Positions 25,463 to 34,964 of a stretch of DNA of 64,000 nt are shown one piece after another. The position numbers and the translations under genes are program-made. Source of the DNA: Deltaproteobacteria bacterium (GTDB taxonomy: Bacteria; Desulfobacterota; Desulfobacteria; Desulfobacterales; Desulfosalsimonadaceae); the NCBI GenBank assembly GCA_013151835.1, contig JAADHK010000045.1, positions 1 to 64,000 of the forward strand, in the 5' to 3' direction. Numbering within the stretch: the stretch's first letter is position 1; each line of letters starts with the position of its first letter. A model generated the notes under the pieces. It saw nothing but the letters and a program-made list of their open reading frames with translations. It was not told where the DNA came from and searched no databases.

Positions 25463-25813
25463 TTGAGTGACAACCCCATCGATATTGCCGAACTTTCTGA
25501 CATCCTAGGCACTGCGGATCCATCTGTGCTTTGCCCCATTTTTGAAGTCTGGCTCGAAGCCTCTTTGCCAAGGGTAGAGGCTATCTCCAGCGCTGCCGAT
25601 GCCAGGGATCGAACCCTGTTGCGGCAGGCGGCTCATGGGGCAAAAGGGACAGCACTTCAGATCGGAGCAAAACAAATGGCAAAAATGTGCGCGCAGATAG
25701 ATGTAGAGGTTGCAGCTGGCAGTTGGGAGGATCTTTTACAGCTTGTAGGCGAAATTCTTGATGAAAACGAATGTGCCAGGTGTTTTGTAAAGAGCTTTTT
25801 GGCAAGAGCTTGA
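25463..25813 (+). CDS. Hpt (histidine phosphotransfer) domain protein
   Basis: A single-domain protein of about 116 residues if translation starts at the TTG at 25463, which has GGAG five bases upstream; an ATG at 25397 would add 22 residues that do not look conserved. The phosphorylatable His sits in LLRQAAHGAKGTALQIGA, the Hpt signature (H-x-x-K-G). Helical throughout. It would relay phosphate between a hybrid histidine kinase elsewhere and a response regulator. The adjacent response-regulator gene, 52 bases downstream, is the obvious candidate partner. Confidence 0.8.
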   Translation: MSDNPIDIAELSDILGTADPSVLCPIFEVWLEASLPRVEAISSAADARDRTLLRQAAHGAKGTALQIGAKQMAKMCAQIDVEVAAGSWEDLLQLVGEILDENECARCFVKSFLARA

Positions 25814-25865
25814 TAATTTGCATGAAATCCAACAATTTATCATAAGTATATAATTAGGAGCATTC

Positions 25866-26573
25866 ATGAAAACAGTATTGATCGCAGATGATGACAAAGT
25901 TCTGGTAAAGACTTTGCAGGCGGGGCTTGCAAAATTTTCAGACAAGTTTGAGGCCATATACGTAAATGATGGCCTTGAGGCAATGAACATACTGAATTCA
26001 AAACCCATTGACATCATGGTTACCGATATCCAGATGCCGATGATGGATGGTCTGGTCCTGCTTGCTTTCATGCAGGGAAGCTTTCCTGATATACCCTGTA
26101 TAATCATGACTTCCCATGGAACTTCCGAACTGAAGGCGCAGTTGAAAAAAGATGTCCTCCATTTTATAGACAAACCGGTCAGGCCGGATGAACTCGGCCG
26201 GATGATACTTTCATCATTTGAGAAAAAAGAAGGCAAGGAAAAGCAGAAGATTGGAATAGCGGATCTTTTGTCCCTTATAATGATGGGAAAAAAGACGTGC
26301 ATATTCAAGCTCAGAACCCAAGAAGGCACGACCGGATATTTCTATTTCCACGAGGGGGAACTATTTAGCGCCGTCTGGGGCAAACTGACCGGCGAGGAAG
26401 CGGTGCTGGAAATGCTTGGCTGCGAGAAGGCGGAATTGACGTTTACAAAGGCCCCCCAGTCGGCGGGGAAAAAAACGATGGAAAAGTCTCTTTCCGAATT
26501 GATTTCCCTTGCGAAAAAATCGAACCTTTCCCTTAAGACCAATCAACTGAAACAAAAAAAGAACGCGGGGTAA
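25866..26573 (+). CDS. response regulator with DUF4388 (PATAN) output domain
   Basis: A 235-residue protein. The receiver domain (1-120) has the acidic pocket D8-D10, phospho-acceptor Asp54 (IDIMVTDIQMPMMDG), Thr/Ser at IIMTSHG and Lys in HFIDKPV. Residues about 128-205 form a DUF4388/PATAN domain (IGIADLLSLIMMGKKTCIFKLR, GYFYFHEGELFSAVWGKLTGEEAVLEML), found in deltaproteobacterial and cyanobacterial signalling proteins controlling motility and pili. The C-terminal tail is Lys rich. Context (Hpt upstream, GspE/PilB-like ATPase 450 bases downstream) suggests control of a type IV pilus or secretion function; that link is inferred. A palindrome GGGCGTACGCCC (26574-26585) abuts the stop codon. 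Confidence 0.88.
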   Translation: MKTVLIADDDKVLVKTLQAGLAKFSDKFEAIYVNDGLEAMNILNSKPIDIMVTDIQMPMMDGLVLLAFMQGSFPDIPCIIMTSHGTSELKAQLKKDVLHFIDKPVRPDELGRMILSSFEKKEGKEKQKIGIADLLSLIMMGKKTCIFKLRTQEGTTGYFYFHEGELFSAVWGKLTGEEAVLEMLGCEKAELTFTKAPQSAGKKTMEKSLSELISLAKKSNLSLKTNQLKQKKNAG

Positions 26574-26680
26574 GGGCGTACGCCCCGAGTAGCCTCCAAG
26601 CCCGGCAGGATAGGTTGACACCCGCAGCCAGGATCGATATTATAACAAACGCTGACTATGGCGGACATTCGGGAGGGTAT

Positions 26681-26950
26681 GTGGATTCAAAGGACAGGGT
26701 TCAACTTGTATGGGGACTCGCCCTGGTGGTTATGGGGATGGCTTTTCTCTTCCACGCCCAGTCTGTCATTGATCGGATTTTTGTTTCGGCAGATGCGGGG
26801 AGTTTCCATTTCTTTATACGGACCTGCATGTTTTTTATGTCAATTATTCTGATTGGTGGCGGGTTGAAAAAACTCATTCATATCCGACGGATTCTCATTA
26901 ATCGGTCCACCCCAGAAAATCACAGGGATAATCGGGAGGATACCGGATAA
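26681..26950 (+). CDS. small membrane protein of unknown function
   Basis: I recognise no family. The likely start is the GTG at 26681 (VDSKDRVQLVWGLALVVMG) just after GGAGGG; an in-frame TTG at 26615 is a weaker alternative. Two transmembrane helices are clear: LVWGLALVVMGMAFLFHA and FFIRTCMFFMSIILIGGGL, followed by a basic, polar cytoplasmic tail (HIRRILINRS to the end). It sits between a PATAN response regulator and the GAF-GspE ATPase, same strand, so it may belong to that unit. Confidence 0.6.
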   Translation: MDSKDRVQLVWGLALVVMGMAFLFHAQSVIDRIFVSADAGSFHFFIRTCMFFMSIILIGGGLKKLIHIRRILINRSTPENHRDNREDTG

Positions 26951-27023
26951 ATAATGTTAAGACGCTCCCTTTTTTTATTTTATACAAAACCCGGCACAAT
27001 AACCATCCATACCGGAGGTAGTC

Positions 27024-29330
27024 ATGGTTAAAGCAAGTGCATCCGCATCCACACCGGCGGCCGACGTCAACCATCTCAAGTCCGAGGTCGCCTTTCGCGC
27101 CCGACTTCAGGAAATATCCAATTCCATTTATTCGGCGAATAATCTTGATGAGATCCTCATTGACCTGAAGGACGATATTATTGATCTTGTAGGTGCAGAG
27201 AGGATAACGATCTATTATGTTGACGGCGTAAAGCGGGAATTGGTTTCCCGGTTCAAGTCCGGAAGCGAAGTGTCTGAAATCCGTTTGTCCATTACAAACG
27301 GGAGCATTGCGGGTTACTGCGGGGCCAATCAGAAGATGCTGAATATCAAGGATGTCTATAACAGCAAGGAGCTGTTTGATATTGATCCGGGCCTCCAGTT
27401 TGACAGTAGCTGGGACAAAAAAACCGGATTTAAAACCCAACAGGTCATGGTTGCGCCCATCCTTTTCAAATCCTTTGTTCTAGGCGTGATCCAGATGATC
27501 AACCGGAAGGAAGGCGGGCCCTTTATTCAACAGGACGAGGAGAATGTCACCGAGCTTGCCAAGATTATCGGGATCGCCCTTTATAAACAGAAGAAGATGG
27601 CATCCAACAGAAAAAGTAAGTTTGATTTTTTGCTGGAAAGACATGTGATTACCCGCAAGGAATTAAACAAGGCCATATCGGATGCCAGGGAAAAGAAAAC
27701 CCCAATAGAATCCGTTCTCATGACCACCTTCAAGGTGCCCAAGACCGATATCGGCGAGGCATTGAGCCGATATTACGATATCCCGTATGTGGAATTCAAG
27801 AATACCCTGCCGATTCCCAGTGATCTCCTTCACGGTCTTAAAGTCGCGTTTATGCAGAAAAATATATGGGTCCCCATCCGGAAAGAGGAAGATGGTATTC
27901 TGATCGCCATTGACAATCCGGATGACTTAAAGCGTATAGACGATATAAAGACCCTGTTTGCCGGCAGGAAAATAAAGTTCGCTATTTCCTTTAAAGAGGA
28001 CATCCAGGATATCATTAAGCACTTTACCCTTGATGAAAAAAAGCAGTCTTCAATTGACGATATACTCTCCAAGCTCCAGGATGAAGATGAGGAAATTGAG
28101 GAGGAGACCGCGTCGGTTTCCGAAGAGAGCAGCGCCGTGGTCCAGCTTGTAAATAAGGTTATTCTGGATGCATACGACAGGAAAGCCTCAGATATTCATC
28201 TGGAGCCGTATCCTGGCAAGCAGAACACGCAGGTCAGGGTCAGGGTTGACGGGTCCTGCTCACTCTACCAGACAATTCCTTACAGCTACAAGAACGCGGT
28301 TATTGCCCGTGTCAAGATCATGGCCGACCTTGATATCGCGGAAAAACGGAAACCCCAGGACGGCAAGATCCAGTTCAAGAAATGGGGAGGCAAGGATATC
28401 GAATTGCGTGTTGCGGTTGTTCCCACCCAGGGGGGCATGGAAGATGTGGTCATGCGTATACTTGCAGCAGGAAAGCCGCTACCCCTGGATAAGATGGGAT
28501 TTTCCCAGCGTAATTATGATAATTTCATCTCGGCCATTACCAAACCTTACGGCATGACCCTGGTCTGCGGGCCGACCGGTTCAGGTAAGACCACAACCCT
28601 CCATTCGGCACTGGGTTATATAAATAATGTCGAAACAAAGATATGGACTGCTGAAGACCCTGTTGAAATTACGCAAAAAGGGCTCCGCCAGGTCCAGGTG
28701 AATGCTAAGATAGGTTATGATTTCGCATCGGCCATGCGCGCCTTTCTCCGGGCCGACCCGGACGTGATCATGGTTGGTGAAATGCGGGATCATGAAACAA
28801 CACAGATGGGGATAGAGGCATCGCTTACCGGGCATCTGGTCTTCTCCACTCTGCATACCAACTCGGCCCCGGAAACCGTAACAAGGCTTCTGGATATGGG
28901 AATGGACCCCTTTAATTTCGCCGATGCCCTCCTGTGTATCCTGGCCCAGCGCCTTGTACGGACCCTTTGCAAGTCGTGCAAGGAGGACTATCATCCAACT
29001 CGCGATGAATATGATGAGCTTGTCCGCGAATACGGACCGGAGGATTTTGAAAGGGTCGTAAAAACACCTTATACGGATGATCTGACCTTGTGCCGTCCAA
29101 ACGGGTGCCCGGATTGCAATAACAGTGGATACCGGGGCCGGATGGGCCTGCATGAACTCCTCATGGGAACAGACACTATCAAGGAAAAGATCCAGGCCCG
29201 CGCCCGCATGACTGAAATCAGGAATCTTGCCATCGAAGAAGGCATGACCACCCTGAAGCAGGATGGAATAGCCAAGATATTTGCCGGGCATTGCGATCTG
29301 CTCGAAGTGCGTAAGGTCTGTATCAAGTAA
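27024..29330 (+). CDS. GspE/PilB-type ATPase with N-terminal GAF domain
   Basis: A 768-residue secretion/pilus ATPase. A GAF domain (about 30-190) is fused ahead of a GspE N-terminal MshEN-type domain (about 200-335) and the T2SE ATPase (about 365-768). Walker A is GPTGSGKTTTL (516-526), Walker B is MVGEMRDHET, the His box is TGHLVFSTLHTN, and a four-Cys zinc site is split between CKSCK and CPDCNNSG. PilB/GspE proteins power type IV pilus extension or type II secretion. The GAF fusion is known in deltaproteobacteria (PilB-like proteins) and suggests allosteric control by a small ligand, possibly a cyclic nucleotide. No pilin or other pilus gene is in the window. Confidence 0.88.
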   Translation: MVKASASASTPAADVNHLKSEVAFRARLQEISNSIYSANNLDEILIDLKDDIIDLVGAERITIYYVDGVKRELVSRFKSGSEVSEIRLSITNGSIAGYCGANQKMLNIKDVYNSKELFDIDPGLQFDSSWDKKTGFKTQQVMVAPILFKSFVLGVIQMINRKEGGPFIQQDEENVTELAKIIGIALYKQKKMASNRKSKFDFLLERHVITRKELNKAISDAREKKTPIESVLMTTFKVPKTDIGEALSRYYDIPYVEFKNTLPIPSDLLHGLKVAFMQKNIWVPIRKEEDGILIAIDNPDDLKRIDDIKTLFAGRKIKFAISFKEDIQDIIKHFTLDEKKQSSIDDILSKLQDEDEEIEEETASVSEESSAVVQLVNKVILDAYDRKASDIHLEPYPGKQNTQVRVRVDGSCSLYQTIPYSYKNAVIARVKIMADLDIAEKRKPQDGKIQFKKWGGKDIELRVAVVPTQGGMEDVVMRILAAGKPLPLDKMGFSQRNYDNFISAITKPYGMTLVCGPTGSGKTTTLHSALGYINNVETKIWTAEDPVEITQKGLRQVQVNAKIGYDFASAMRAFLRADPDVIMVGEMRDHETTQMGIEASLTGHLVFSTLHTNSAPETVTRLLDMGMDPFNFADALLCILAQRLVRTLCKSCKEDYHPTRDEYDELVREYGPEDFERVVKTPYTDDLTLCRPNGCPDCNNSGYRGRMGLHELLMGTDTIKEKIQARARMTEIRNLAIEEGMTTLKQDGIAKIFAGHCDLLEVRKVCIK

Positions 29331-29564
29331 GATGATGGCAAGTAACAAGCTCATTATCCCGACAATGGGACGACTTCTTCTTTCAAATAACTTCATACTT
29401 TCCGCTTGACTTTCGAACGTAGTTTAGTTATTTTCTCCATCATTTGCTGGAAACATCTGCTGTCCTCTGGTTCAGTCTTGCTTCGGCGGTTTTTTTTCAT
29501 AAACAATCAGATTGCTGCCTGCCGTAAACACAGTCGAAGGGCTGATAGAAAAGGAAGATTTGGT

Positions 29565-29969
29565 ATGAAGGTATTAAGCATAGATCATATCGGAATTGCC
29601 GTAAACTCGATTCAGGAAAAAAACGGCTTCTGGGCTGATGCGCTGGGTCTTGATTTTGTCGGCGATGAGGTGGTTGAGCAACAGAAGGTAAAGACCGCCT
29701 TTTATCCTGTGGGCGAAGCGGAGGTAGAGCTTCTTGAGTCCACGACACCCGATGGGCCGGTGGCAAAGTTTTTGGAAAAGAAAGGTGAGGGTTTCCACCA
29801 TATAGCGTTTAAGGTTGCCGATATTGCTTCAGCCCTTGCCGAGTTGAAAAAAAAAGGCGTCCGGCTCATTGATGAAACTCCCAGGCATGGCGCCGGCGGC
29901 GCAAAGATCGCCTTTATCCATCCAAAGGCCACCGGTGGGGTGCTCGTGGAGCTGTGTGAAAGAAAATAA
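29565..29969 (+). CDS. mce: methylmalonyl-CoA epimerase
   Basis: A 134-residue vicinal-oxygen-chelate enzyme interconverting (S)- and (R)-methylmalonyl-CoA. The start at 29565 is supported by AAGGAAG and by homology beginning [16 protein letters not shown], with metal-ligand His8. Other matches: [35 protein letters not shown] (second metal His) and [11 protein letters not shown] at the end with the metal-binding Glu. First gene of the methylmalonyl-CoA block; the mutase follows 30 bases later. The 234 bases between the GspE stop and this start contain no recognisable gene and probably carry the operon promoter. Confidence 0.93.
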   Translation: MKVLSIDHIGIAVNSIQEKNGFWADALGLDFVGDEVVEQQKVKTAFYPVGEAEVELLESTTPDGPVAKFLEKKGEGFHHIAFKVADIASALAELKKKGVRLIDETPRHGAGGAKIAFIHPKATGGVLVELCERK

Positions 29970-29999
29970 TCAATTTCATGAATCACTGGAGAATGCATT

Positions 30000-32129
30000 A
30001 TGGCCGAGAAACCGGATATTGAAAAATGGAAACAACTTGCCCAAAAGGAATTGCGCGGCAAACCGCTCGAAACCCTTGACTGGACAAGCTCGGAGGGACT
30101 TTCGTTAAAGCCTTTATATACTGCCCATGATCTTGAAGACATAGATGCCGGTGATTCTCTGCCAGGAATGGAACCCTTTGTTCGTGGACCCCGGGCAACA
30201 ATGTACACGGTCAGGCCCTGGACCATCAGGCAGTATGCGGGTTTTGCGACCGCCAGAGAATCAAACGAATTTTACCGCAAGAACCTTGCCGCTGGACAGA
30301 AGGGCCTGTCTGTTGCCTTTGACCTTGCCACTCACCGGGGGTATGATTCCGATCACCCCCGCGTGCGTGGTGATGTGGGCAAGGCGGGTGTGCCCATTGA
30401 TACAGTGGAAGATATGAAAATCCTGTTTGACGGTATCCCTTTGGATGAGATGACCGTTTCCATGACCATGAACGGGGCTGTTCTTCCCATACTTGCCGGT
30501 TATATCGTGGCGGCTGAGGAACAGGGCGTTTCACGCGAAAAACTTAAAGGAACAATCCAGAATGATATTTTAAAGGAATACCTTACCCGCAACACATATA
30601 TATATCCTCCCGGGCCTTCAATGCGAATCGTATCTGATATCATAGGGTATTGTTCAAGGAATATGCCGAAATACAACACGGTAAGCATAAGCGGGTATCA
30701 TATGATGGAGGCAGGAGCTGATGCCGTGCTGGAACTGGCGTTCACCCTGGCTGATGGCATAGAATATGTCAGGGCCGCCATTGGCGCAGGACTTGAGGTT
30801 GATGCATTTGCGCCAAGGCTCTCCTTTTTCTTTGGCATGGGTATGAATTTTTTCATGGAGATTGCAAAGCTGAGGGCGGCCCGGTTTCTATGGGCTGAAC
30901 TCATGGGCCGGTTTAATCCAAAGGACCCCAAATCAAAAATGCTTCGCACCCATGTGCAGACATCCGGATGGAGTCTGACCCGCCAGGATCCTTACAATAA
31001 CATCATAAGAACAACTCTTGAATGCATGGCTGCGGTTCTTGGGGGAACACAATCCCTGCACACCAATGCCTTTGACGAAGCCGTGAGCCTTCCAACGGAT
31101 GTCTCCGCGCGTGTTGCACGAAACACACAGATCATCGTGGCCGAAGAATCACATGTGACAAAGGTCGTGGATCCCCTTGGCGGATCTTATTATGTCGAGG
31201 CCCTTACGGCCGAAATCATTAAAAAAGCCAGGTCTATTATCGAGGAAGTCGAGGAGGTTGGAGGCATGGCAAAGGCTATCGAGTCCGGCATGCCCAAGCT
31301 CAGGATCGAGGAGGCGGCGGCCAGGAAACAGGCCCGCATCGATCAGGGGAAAGACGTCATCGTCGGGGTGAATAAGTATCAGGTGGAAGATGAGACCCCG
31401 ATTGCGGTAAGGGAGATTTCGGAGTCCGTAAGGGATGAGCAGGTGGCCCGCTTAAGGGAAGTCCGGCGAAACAGGGACAATGACGAGGTAAAAAGACTGC
31501 TTGATGCAATAACAAACTGCGCGCAATCTGATGGCAATCTGCTGGAGGCCTGCATTCCTGCGGTCAGAGCCCGGGCCACGCTGGGTGAAATATCGGATGC
31601 CATGGAAAGTGTTTTCGGCAGGTATACCGCAACGACGCAATGCATTTCAGGCGTCTATGCCGGGGAGTACACGGACCTTGAAATAATTTCCGCCATAAGG
31701 AAGCGTGTTGAAAATTTTTCTGAAAAAAACGGTAGAAGGCCAAGGATATTATTGACTAAAATGGGGCAGGACGGGCATGACCGCGGGATCAAGGTGGTTG
31801 CAACCGCCTATGCCGATCTCGGGTTTGACGTGGATATCAGCCCAATGTTCCAGACACCTGAAGAAGCCGCTAAAATGGCGGTGGAAAATGATGTGCACGT
31901 GGTGGGCGTTTCAAGCCTGGCCGCGGCCCATAAGACCCTGGTGCCCGAGCTTATAGGCGAGCTTGCGCGACAGGGCGGTGACACAATTATCGTGATTGTC
32001 GGGGGTATCATTCCCCCGCAGGACTATGATTTTCTCTACAATGCCGGGGCTGCCGGGGTATTCGGGCCCGGCACGGTTGTGACCGATTCCGCGAATCAGG
32101 TGTTAAACCTCCTGGAAAAGTGTGCATAA
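30000..32129 (+). CDS. methylmalonyl-CoA mutase (adenosylcobalamin-dependent)
   Basis: A 709-residue single-chain mutase that isomerises (R)-methylmalonyl-CoA and succinyl-CoA. The catalytic barrel (about 40-520) contains [48 protein letters not shown] and [10 protein letters not shown]. The C-terminal B12 domain has the base-off signature D-x-H-x-x-G in [20 protein letters not shown] (around residue 590) and the [11 protein letters not shown] and GGIIPPQDY segments. Both halves are in one protein, as in the catalytic large-chain type. It overlaps meaB by 8 bases, and works in propionate oxidation to succinyl-CoA or in the reverse, succinate-to-propionate, direction. Confidence 0.95.
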   Translation: MAEKPDIEKWKQLAQKELRGKPLETLDWTSSEGLSLKPLYTAHDLEDIDAGDSLPGMEPFVRGPRATMYTVRPWTIRQYAGFATARESNEFYRKNLAAGQKGLSVAFDLATHRGYDSDHPRVRGDVGKAGVPIDTVEDMKILFDGIPLDEMTVSMTMNGAVLPILAGYIVAAEEQGVSREKLKGTIQNDILKEYLTRNTYIYPPGPSMRIVSDIIGYCSRNMPKYNTVSISGYHMMEAGADAVLELAFTLADGIEYVRAAIGAGLEVDAFAPRLSFFFGMGMNFFMEIAKLRAARFLWAELMGRFNPKDPKSKMLRTHVQTSGWSLTRQDPYNNIIRTTLECMAAVLGGTQSLHTNAFDEAVSLPTDVSARVARNTQIIVAEESHVTKVVDPLGGSYYVEALTAEIIKKARSIIEEVEEVGGMAKAIESGMPKLRIEEAAARKQARIDQGKDVIVGVNKYQVEDETPIAVREISESVRDEQVARLREVRRNRDNDEVKRLLDAITNCAQSDGNLLEACIPAVRARATLGEISDAMESVFGRYTATTQCISGVYAGEYTDLEIISAIRKRVENFSEKNGRRPRILLTKMGQDGHDRGIKVVATAYADLGFDVDISPMFQTPEEAAKMAVENDVHVVGVSSLAAAHKTLVPELIGELARQGGDTIIVIVGGIIPPQDYDFLYNAGAAGVFGPGTVVTDSANQVLNLLEKCA

Positions 32130-33129
32130 AGTGGAAACGGCTTCCCATTACATCAAAGGGGTTGTCGCCGGTGACAGGCGGATATTGTCAAAAACCATCA
32201 CGCTTATTGAAAGCTCACTTGCAGAACACCAGGAGCTTGCCGCAAAGGTACTTGATGCGCTTGCCGACCGCACGGGAAATTCAGTCAGAGTCGGAATTAC
32301 CGGTGTGCCGGGTGTTGGCAAGAGCACGTTTATCGAGAGCCTCGGTAATTTCCTTCTTAAAAGAAAGCTCCGGGTTGCGATCCTGGCGGTCGATCCAAGT
32401 TCCGTTAAAAGCGGCGGGAGCATCATGGGCGACAGGACGCGTATGGAACGTCTCTCCGCGGACCCGCGCGCATTTATCCGGCCGTCTCCTTCCGCCGGAA
32501 GCCTGGGGGGGGTTGCCCGTAAAACAAGGGAAACGATTTTAGTCTGCGAGGCGGCCGGATTTGACGTGGTAATGGTTGAAACCATCGGGGTCGGCCAGTC
32601 CGAGGTAACCGTTGCGGCCATGGTGGATTTTTTCCTCGTGCTCTTGCTTCCCGGTGCCGGAGATGAACTCCAGGGGATCAAGCGTGGCATAATAGAGCTT
32701 GCTGACGCCATTGCCGTAAACAAGGCCGATGGGGAAAATATCCGGCCGGCGGAACAGGCAAGTAAGGCATATGAAAACGCACTTCACCTCATGACGCCGG
32801 CATCAACTTCATGGCAGCCCCCGGTTCTGACCTGTAGCGCTTTAACGGGCGAGGGGATTGAATCCGTCTGGGATACTGTCATGTCTCATCGTCGTAAATT
32901 AATAGATACAGGGGAATTTTTTGAAAAAAGAAGGACTCAGGCCTCTTTATGGTTCAGATTCCTTGTTGACGAAGGGTTGAAAAACTGGTTTTATCAGCAA
33001 TCCGGTATAAAGGAATTGATCCCACACCTGACACGTCAGGTTGAATCAGGTTCGGTGAGTCCCATGGCCGCTGCGAGCCGTTTATTGGGCATTCTACCTA
33101 AAAGAAGGGGAAAATATGAGCAGTCTTGA
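32122..33129 (+). CDS. meaB: methylmalonyl-CoA mutase-associated GTPase
   Basis: A 335-residue G3E-family GTPase (MeaB/ArgK) that protects the mutase and gates cobalamin loading. GTG start at 32122 inside the last codons of the mutase gene. Seen: Walker [16 protein letters not shown] (about 61-75), the switch region [33 protein letters not shown], and NKADGEN (base recognition). The C-terminal helical dimerisation segment is present. Overlap with the mutase (8 bases) and with the carboxyltransferase gene (14 bases) indicates tight co-expression. Confidence 0.94.
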   Translation: MHKVETASHYIKGVVAGDRRILSKTITLIESSLAEHQELAAKVLDALADRTGNSVRVGITGVPGVGKSTFIESLGNFLLKRKLRVAILAVDPSSVKSGGSIMGDRTRMERLSADPRAFIRPSPSAGSLGGVARKTRETILVCEAAGFDVVMVETIGVGQSEVTVAAMVDFFLVLLLPGAGDELQGIKRGIIELADAIAVNKADGENIRPAEQASKAYENALHLMTPASTSWQPPVLTCSALTGEGIESVWDTVMSHRRKLIDTGEFFEKRRTQASLWFRFLVDEGLKNWFYQQSGIKELIPHLTRQVESGSVSPMAAASRLLGILPKRRGKYEQS

Positions 33130-34669
33130 TGAAAAGATCAGAGAATTGGCCGAGCGTAAGGCTAAAATACGAAAGATGGGCGGGGACAAGGCGGTTGCCC
33201 GTCACAAGGGAAAAGGGAAACTTTCGGCGCGGGAGCGCCTTGATTGTTTTTTTGATACGGACACCTTCCATGAAATAGATATGTTTGTAAGCCACAGGTG
33301 CGCCAATTTCAACATGGCTGATACGGATATTGCCTCGGACGGGGTTGTAACCGGTTATGGCAAAGTGGACGGACGTCCCGTTTTTGCCTTTGCCCAGGAT
33401 TTTACTTCGCGTGCCGGATCCCTTGGTGAAATGCATGCGAAAAAAATATGCAAGGTTATGGATCTTGCCATAAAGGCCGGCGCTCCATTGGTCGGGATGA
33501 ACGATTCCGGTGGCGCCAGAATCCAGGAAGGCGTGGATGCGCTTTACGGTTATGGTGAAATCTTTTACAGAAATGCTATGGCATCGGGCGTAATACCACA
33601 GATTTCGGCCATAATGGGTCCCACTGCGGGGGGTGCGGTATATTCGCCGGCCATGACGGACTGGATATTCATGGTAAAAAACACCAGCCATATGTTTATC
33701 ACGGGTCCCAACGTTATCAAGGCCGTGACCGGGGAAGAGATTTCCTTTGAAAATCTCGGCGGGGCCATGACCCATAATGAAAAGAGCGGGGTGGCCCATT
33801 TTGCCTGTGAATCGGATGATCATGCCTTGGAAAGGGTACGTACTCTCCTGTCATACCTCCCGTCAAACAACATGGAAGACCCACCGGTTGTCCTCAAAGG
33901 CGATGATCCTGCCAGAATATCTAAGAAATTAAACAGCCTGATGCCCGATGATCCGAATCAATCCTATGATATGAAAGAGGTTATCCGGGAAATAGTGGAT
34001 AACGGTGAATTTTTCGAACCCCATGAATTTTTCGCGCCGAATATTATAGTCGCCTTTGCACGGTTAAACGGTCGAAGCATAGGAATCATCGCAAACCAGC
34101 CCGCAGTCATGGCGGGATGCCTTGACATAAACGCCTCGGACAAGGCAACTCGATTTATCCGTTTTTGTGATGCATTTAACATCCCGCTTTTGACGCTTGC
34201 GGATGTTCCGGGCTACATGCCCGGATCAGATCAGGAATGGGGCGGGATCATAAGGCACGGCGCAAAGCTTCTCTGGTGTTATTCCGAGGCCACGGTGCCC
34301 AAACTCCTGGTTATTATCCGAAAGGATTATGGTGGCGCCTATATCGCCATGTCCTCGAAACATCTTGGCGCGGACATGGCCTTTGCCTGGCCGTGCGCCG
34401 AGATCGCGGTCATGGGCGCGGCCGGGGCTGCAAACATCATTCACCGCAAGGATATCGAGGCTGCGGATGATCCCGAAACCAGGCGTAAGGAAAAAATTGA
34501 TGAATACCGGCACCTTTTTTCAAATCCCTATGTGGCGGCGTCCCGGGGCTATATTGATGATGTGATTGTTCCGGCCGAAACCCGGCCACGATTAATAGAT
34601 GCTTTAGAATTGCTGTGTACAAAGCGGATGAGTCTGCCGCCCAAAAAACACGGAAATATCCCCGCATGA
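33116..34669 (+). CDS. mmdA: methylmalonyl-CoA/propionyl-CoA carboxyltransferase subunit
   Basis: A 517-residue acyl-CoA carboxyltransferase (crotonase-like, two repeated domains). Seen: GKLSARERLDCFFD near the N-terminus, GAPLVGMNDSGGARIQEGVDALYGYGEIFYRN, GPTAGGAVYSPAMTDWIFMV, ITGPNVIKAVTGEEIS, and in the second half DVPGYMPGSDQEWGGIIRHGAKLLWCYSEATVPKL and AWPCAEIAVMGAAGAANII. This is the propionyl/methylmalonyl-CoA-specific type (PccB, MmdA, 12S transcarboxylase). No biotin carboxylase gene is in the cluster, so I favour the 12S-type transcarboxylase role with the biotinylated protein at 34965. The stop codon is followed by GGCGTCGTA, matching the end of repeat family B. Confidence 0.92.
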   Translation: MSSLDEKIRELAERKAKIRKMGGDKAVARHKGKGKLSARERLDCFFDTDTFHEIDMFVSHRCANFNMADTDIASDGVVTGYGKVDGRPVFAFAQDFTSRAGSLGEMHAKKICKVMDLAIKAGAPLVGMNDSGGARIQEGVDALYGYGEIFYRNAMASGVIPQISAIMGPTAGGAVYSPAMTDWIFMVKNTSHMFITGPNVIKAVTGEEISFENLGGAMTHNEKSGVAHFACESDDHALERVRTLLSYLPSNNMEDPPVVLKGDDPARISKKLNSLMPDDPNQSYDMKEVIREIVDNGEFFEPHEFFAPNIIVAFARLNGRSIGIIANQPAVMAGCLDINASDKATRFIRFCDAFNIPLLTLADVPGYMPGSDQEWGGIIRHGAKLLWCYSEATVPKLLVIIRKDYGGAYIAMSSKHLGADMAFAWPCAEIAVMGAAGAANIIHRKDIEAADDPETRRKEKIDEYRHLFSNPYVAASRGYIDDVIVPAETRPRLIDALELLCTKRMSLPPKKHGNIPA

Positions 34670-34699
34670 TGGCGTCGTATCCATAATACAGGAGTTCAT

Positions 34700-34927
34700 A
34701 TGTCCGACAAAAAGAAAAAAGCCGCAGCAATAACAGGGGTTCTTCTATATCTCAGAGCCCGGCAGGCGGCCATGCCGGCAGAAGAGGTCAAGATTCCGAC
34801 CGGGGATATGCTTTCTGAAACCACTCCGGTGACGAGCACTTCAATCTGGGGACTTTCTGGACGACAGGCCCAGATGCAGTTAAGATCTCTTGTCCAGTTA
34901 AGGACCTTTCGGATAATAGGGAGATAA
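34700..34927 (+). CDS. small protein between carboxyltransferase genes, possible transcarboxylase accessory
   Basis: A 75-residue protein, ATG preceded by AGGAG, starting MSDKKKKAAAITGVLLYLRA and ending LVQLRTFRIIGR. The segment AAAITGVLLYLRARQAA resembles the short helical tails (AAITAAVxAYL) of delta/gamma and epsilon subunits of biotin-dependent decarboxylases such as MmdD/MmdE and OadG, where it helps hold the carboxyltransferase complex together. That likeness is by eye and weak. Its position exactly between the two carboxyltransferase genes supports a structural role in the same enzyme. It has no real membrane anchor and no biotin motif. Confidence 0.65.
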   Translation: MSDKKKKAAAITGVLLYLRARQAAMPAEEVKIPTGDMLSETTPVTSTSIWGLSGRQAQMQLRSLVQLRTFRIIGR

Positions 34928-34964
34928 TCTTTTAACCTAACTAATCGTTTACGGAGACAAAAAG

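Noticed and set aside
26574-26585. Palindrome GGGCGTACGCCC after the PATAN response regulator
   Set aside because: No T-run follows, so it is not called a terminator; could be an operator but there is no second copy.
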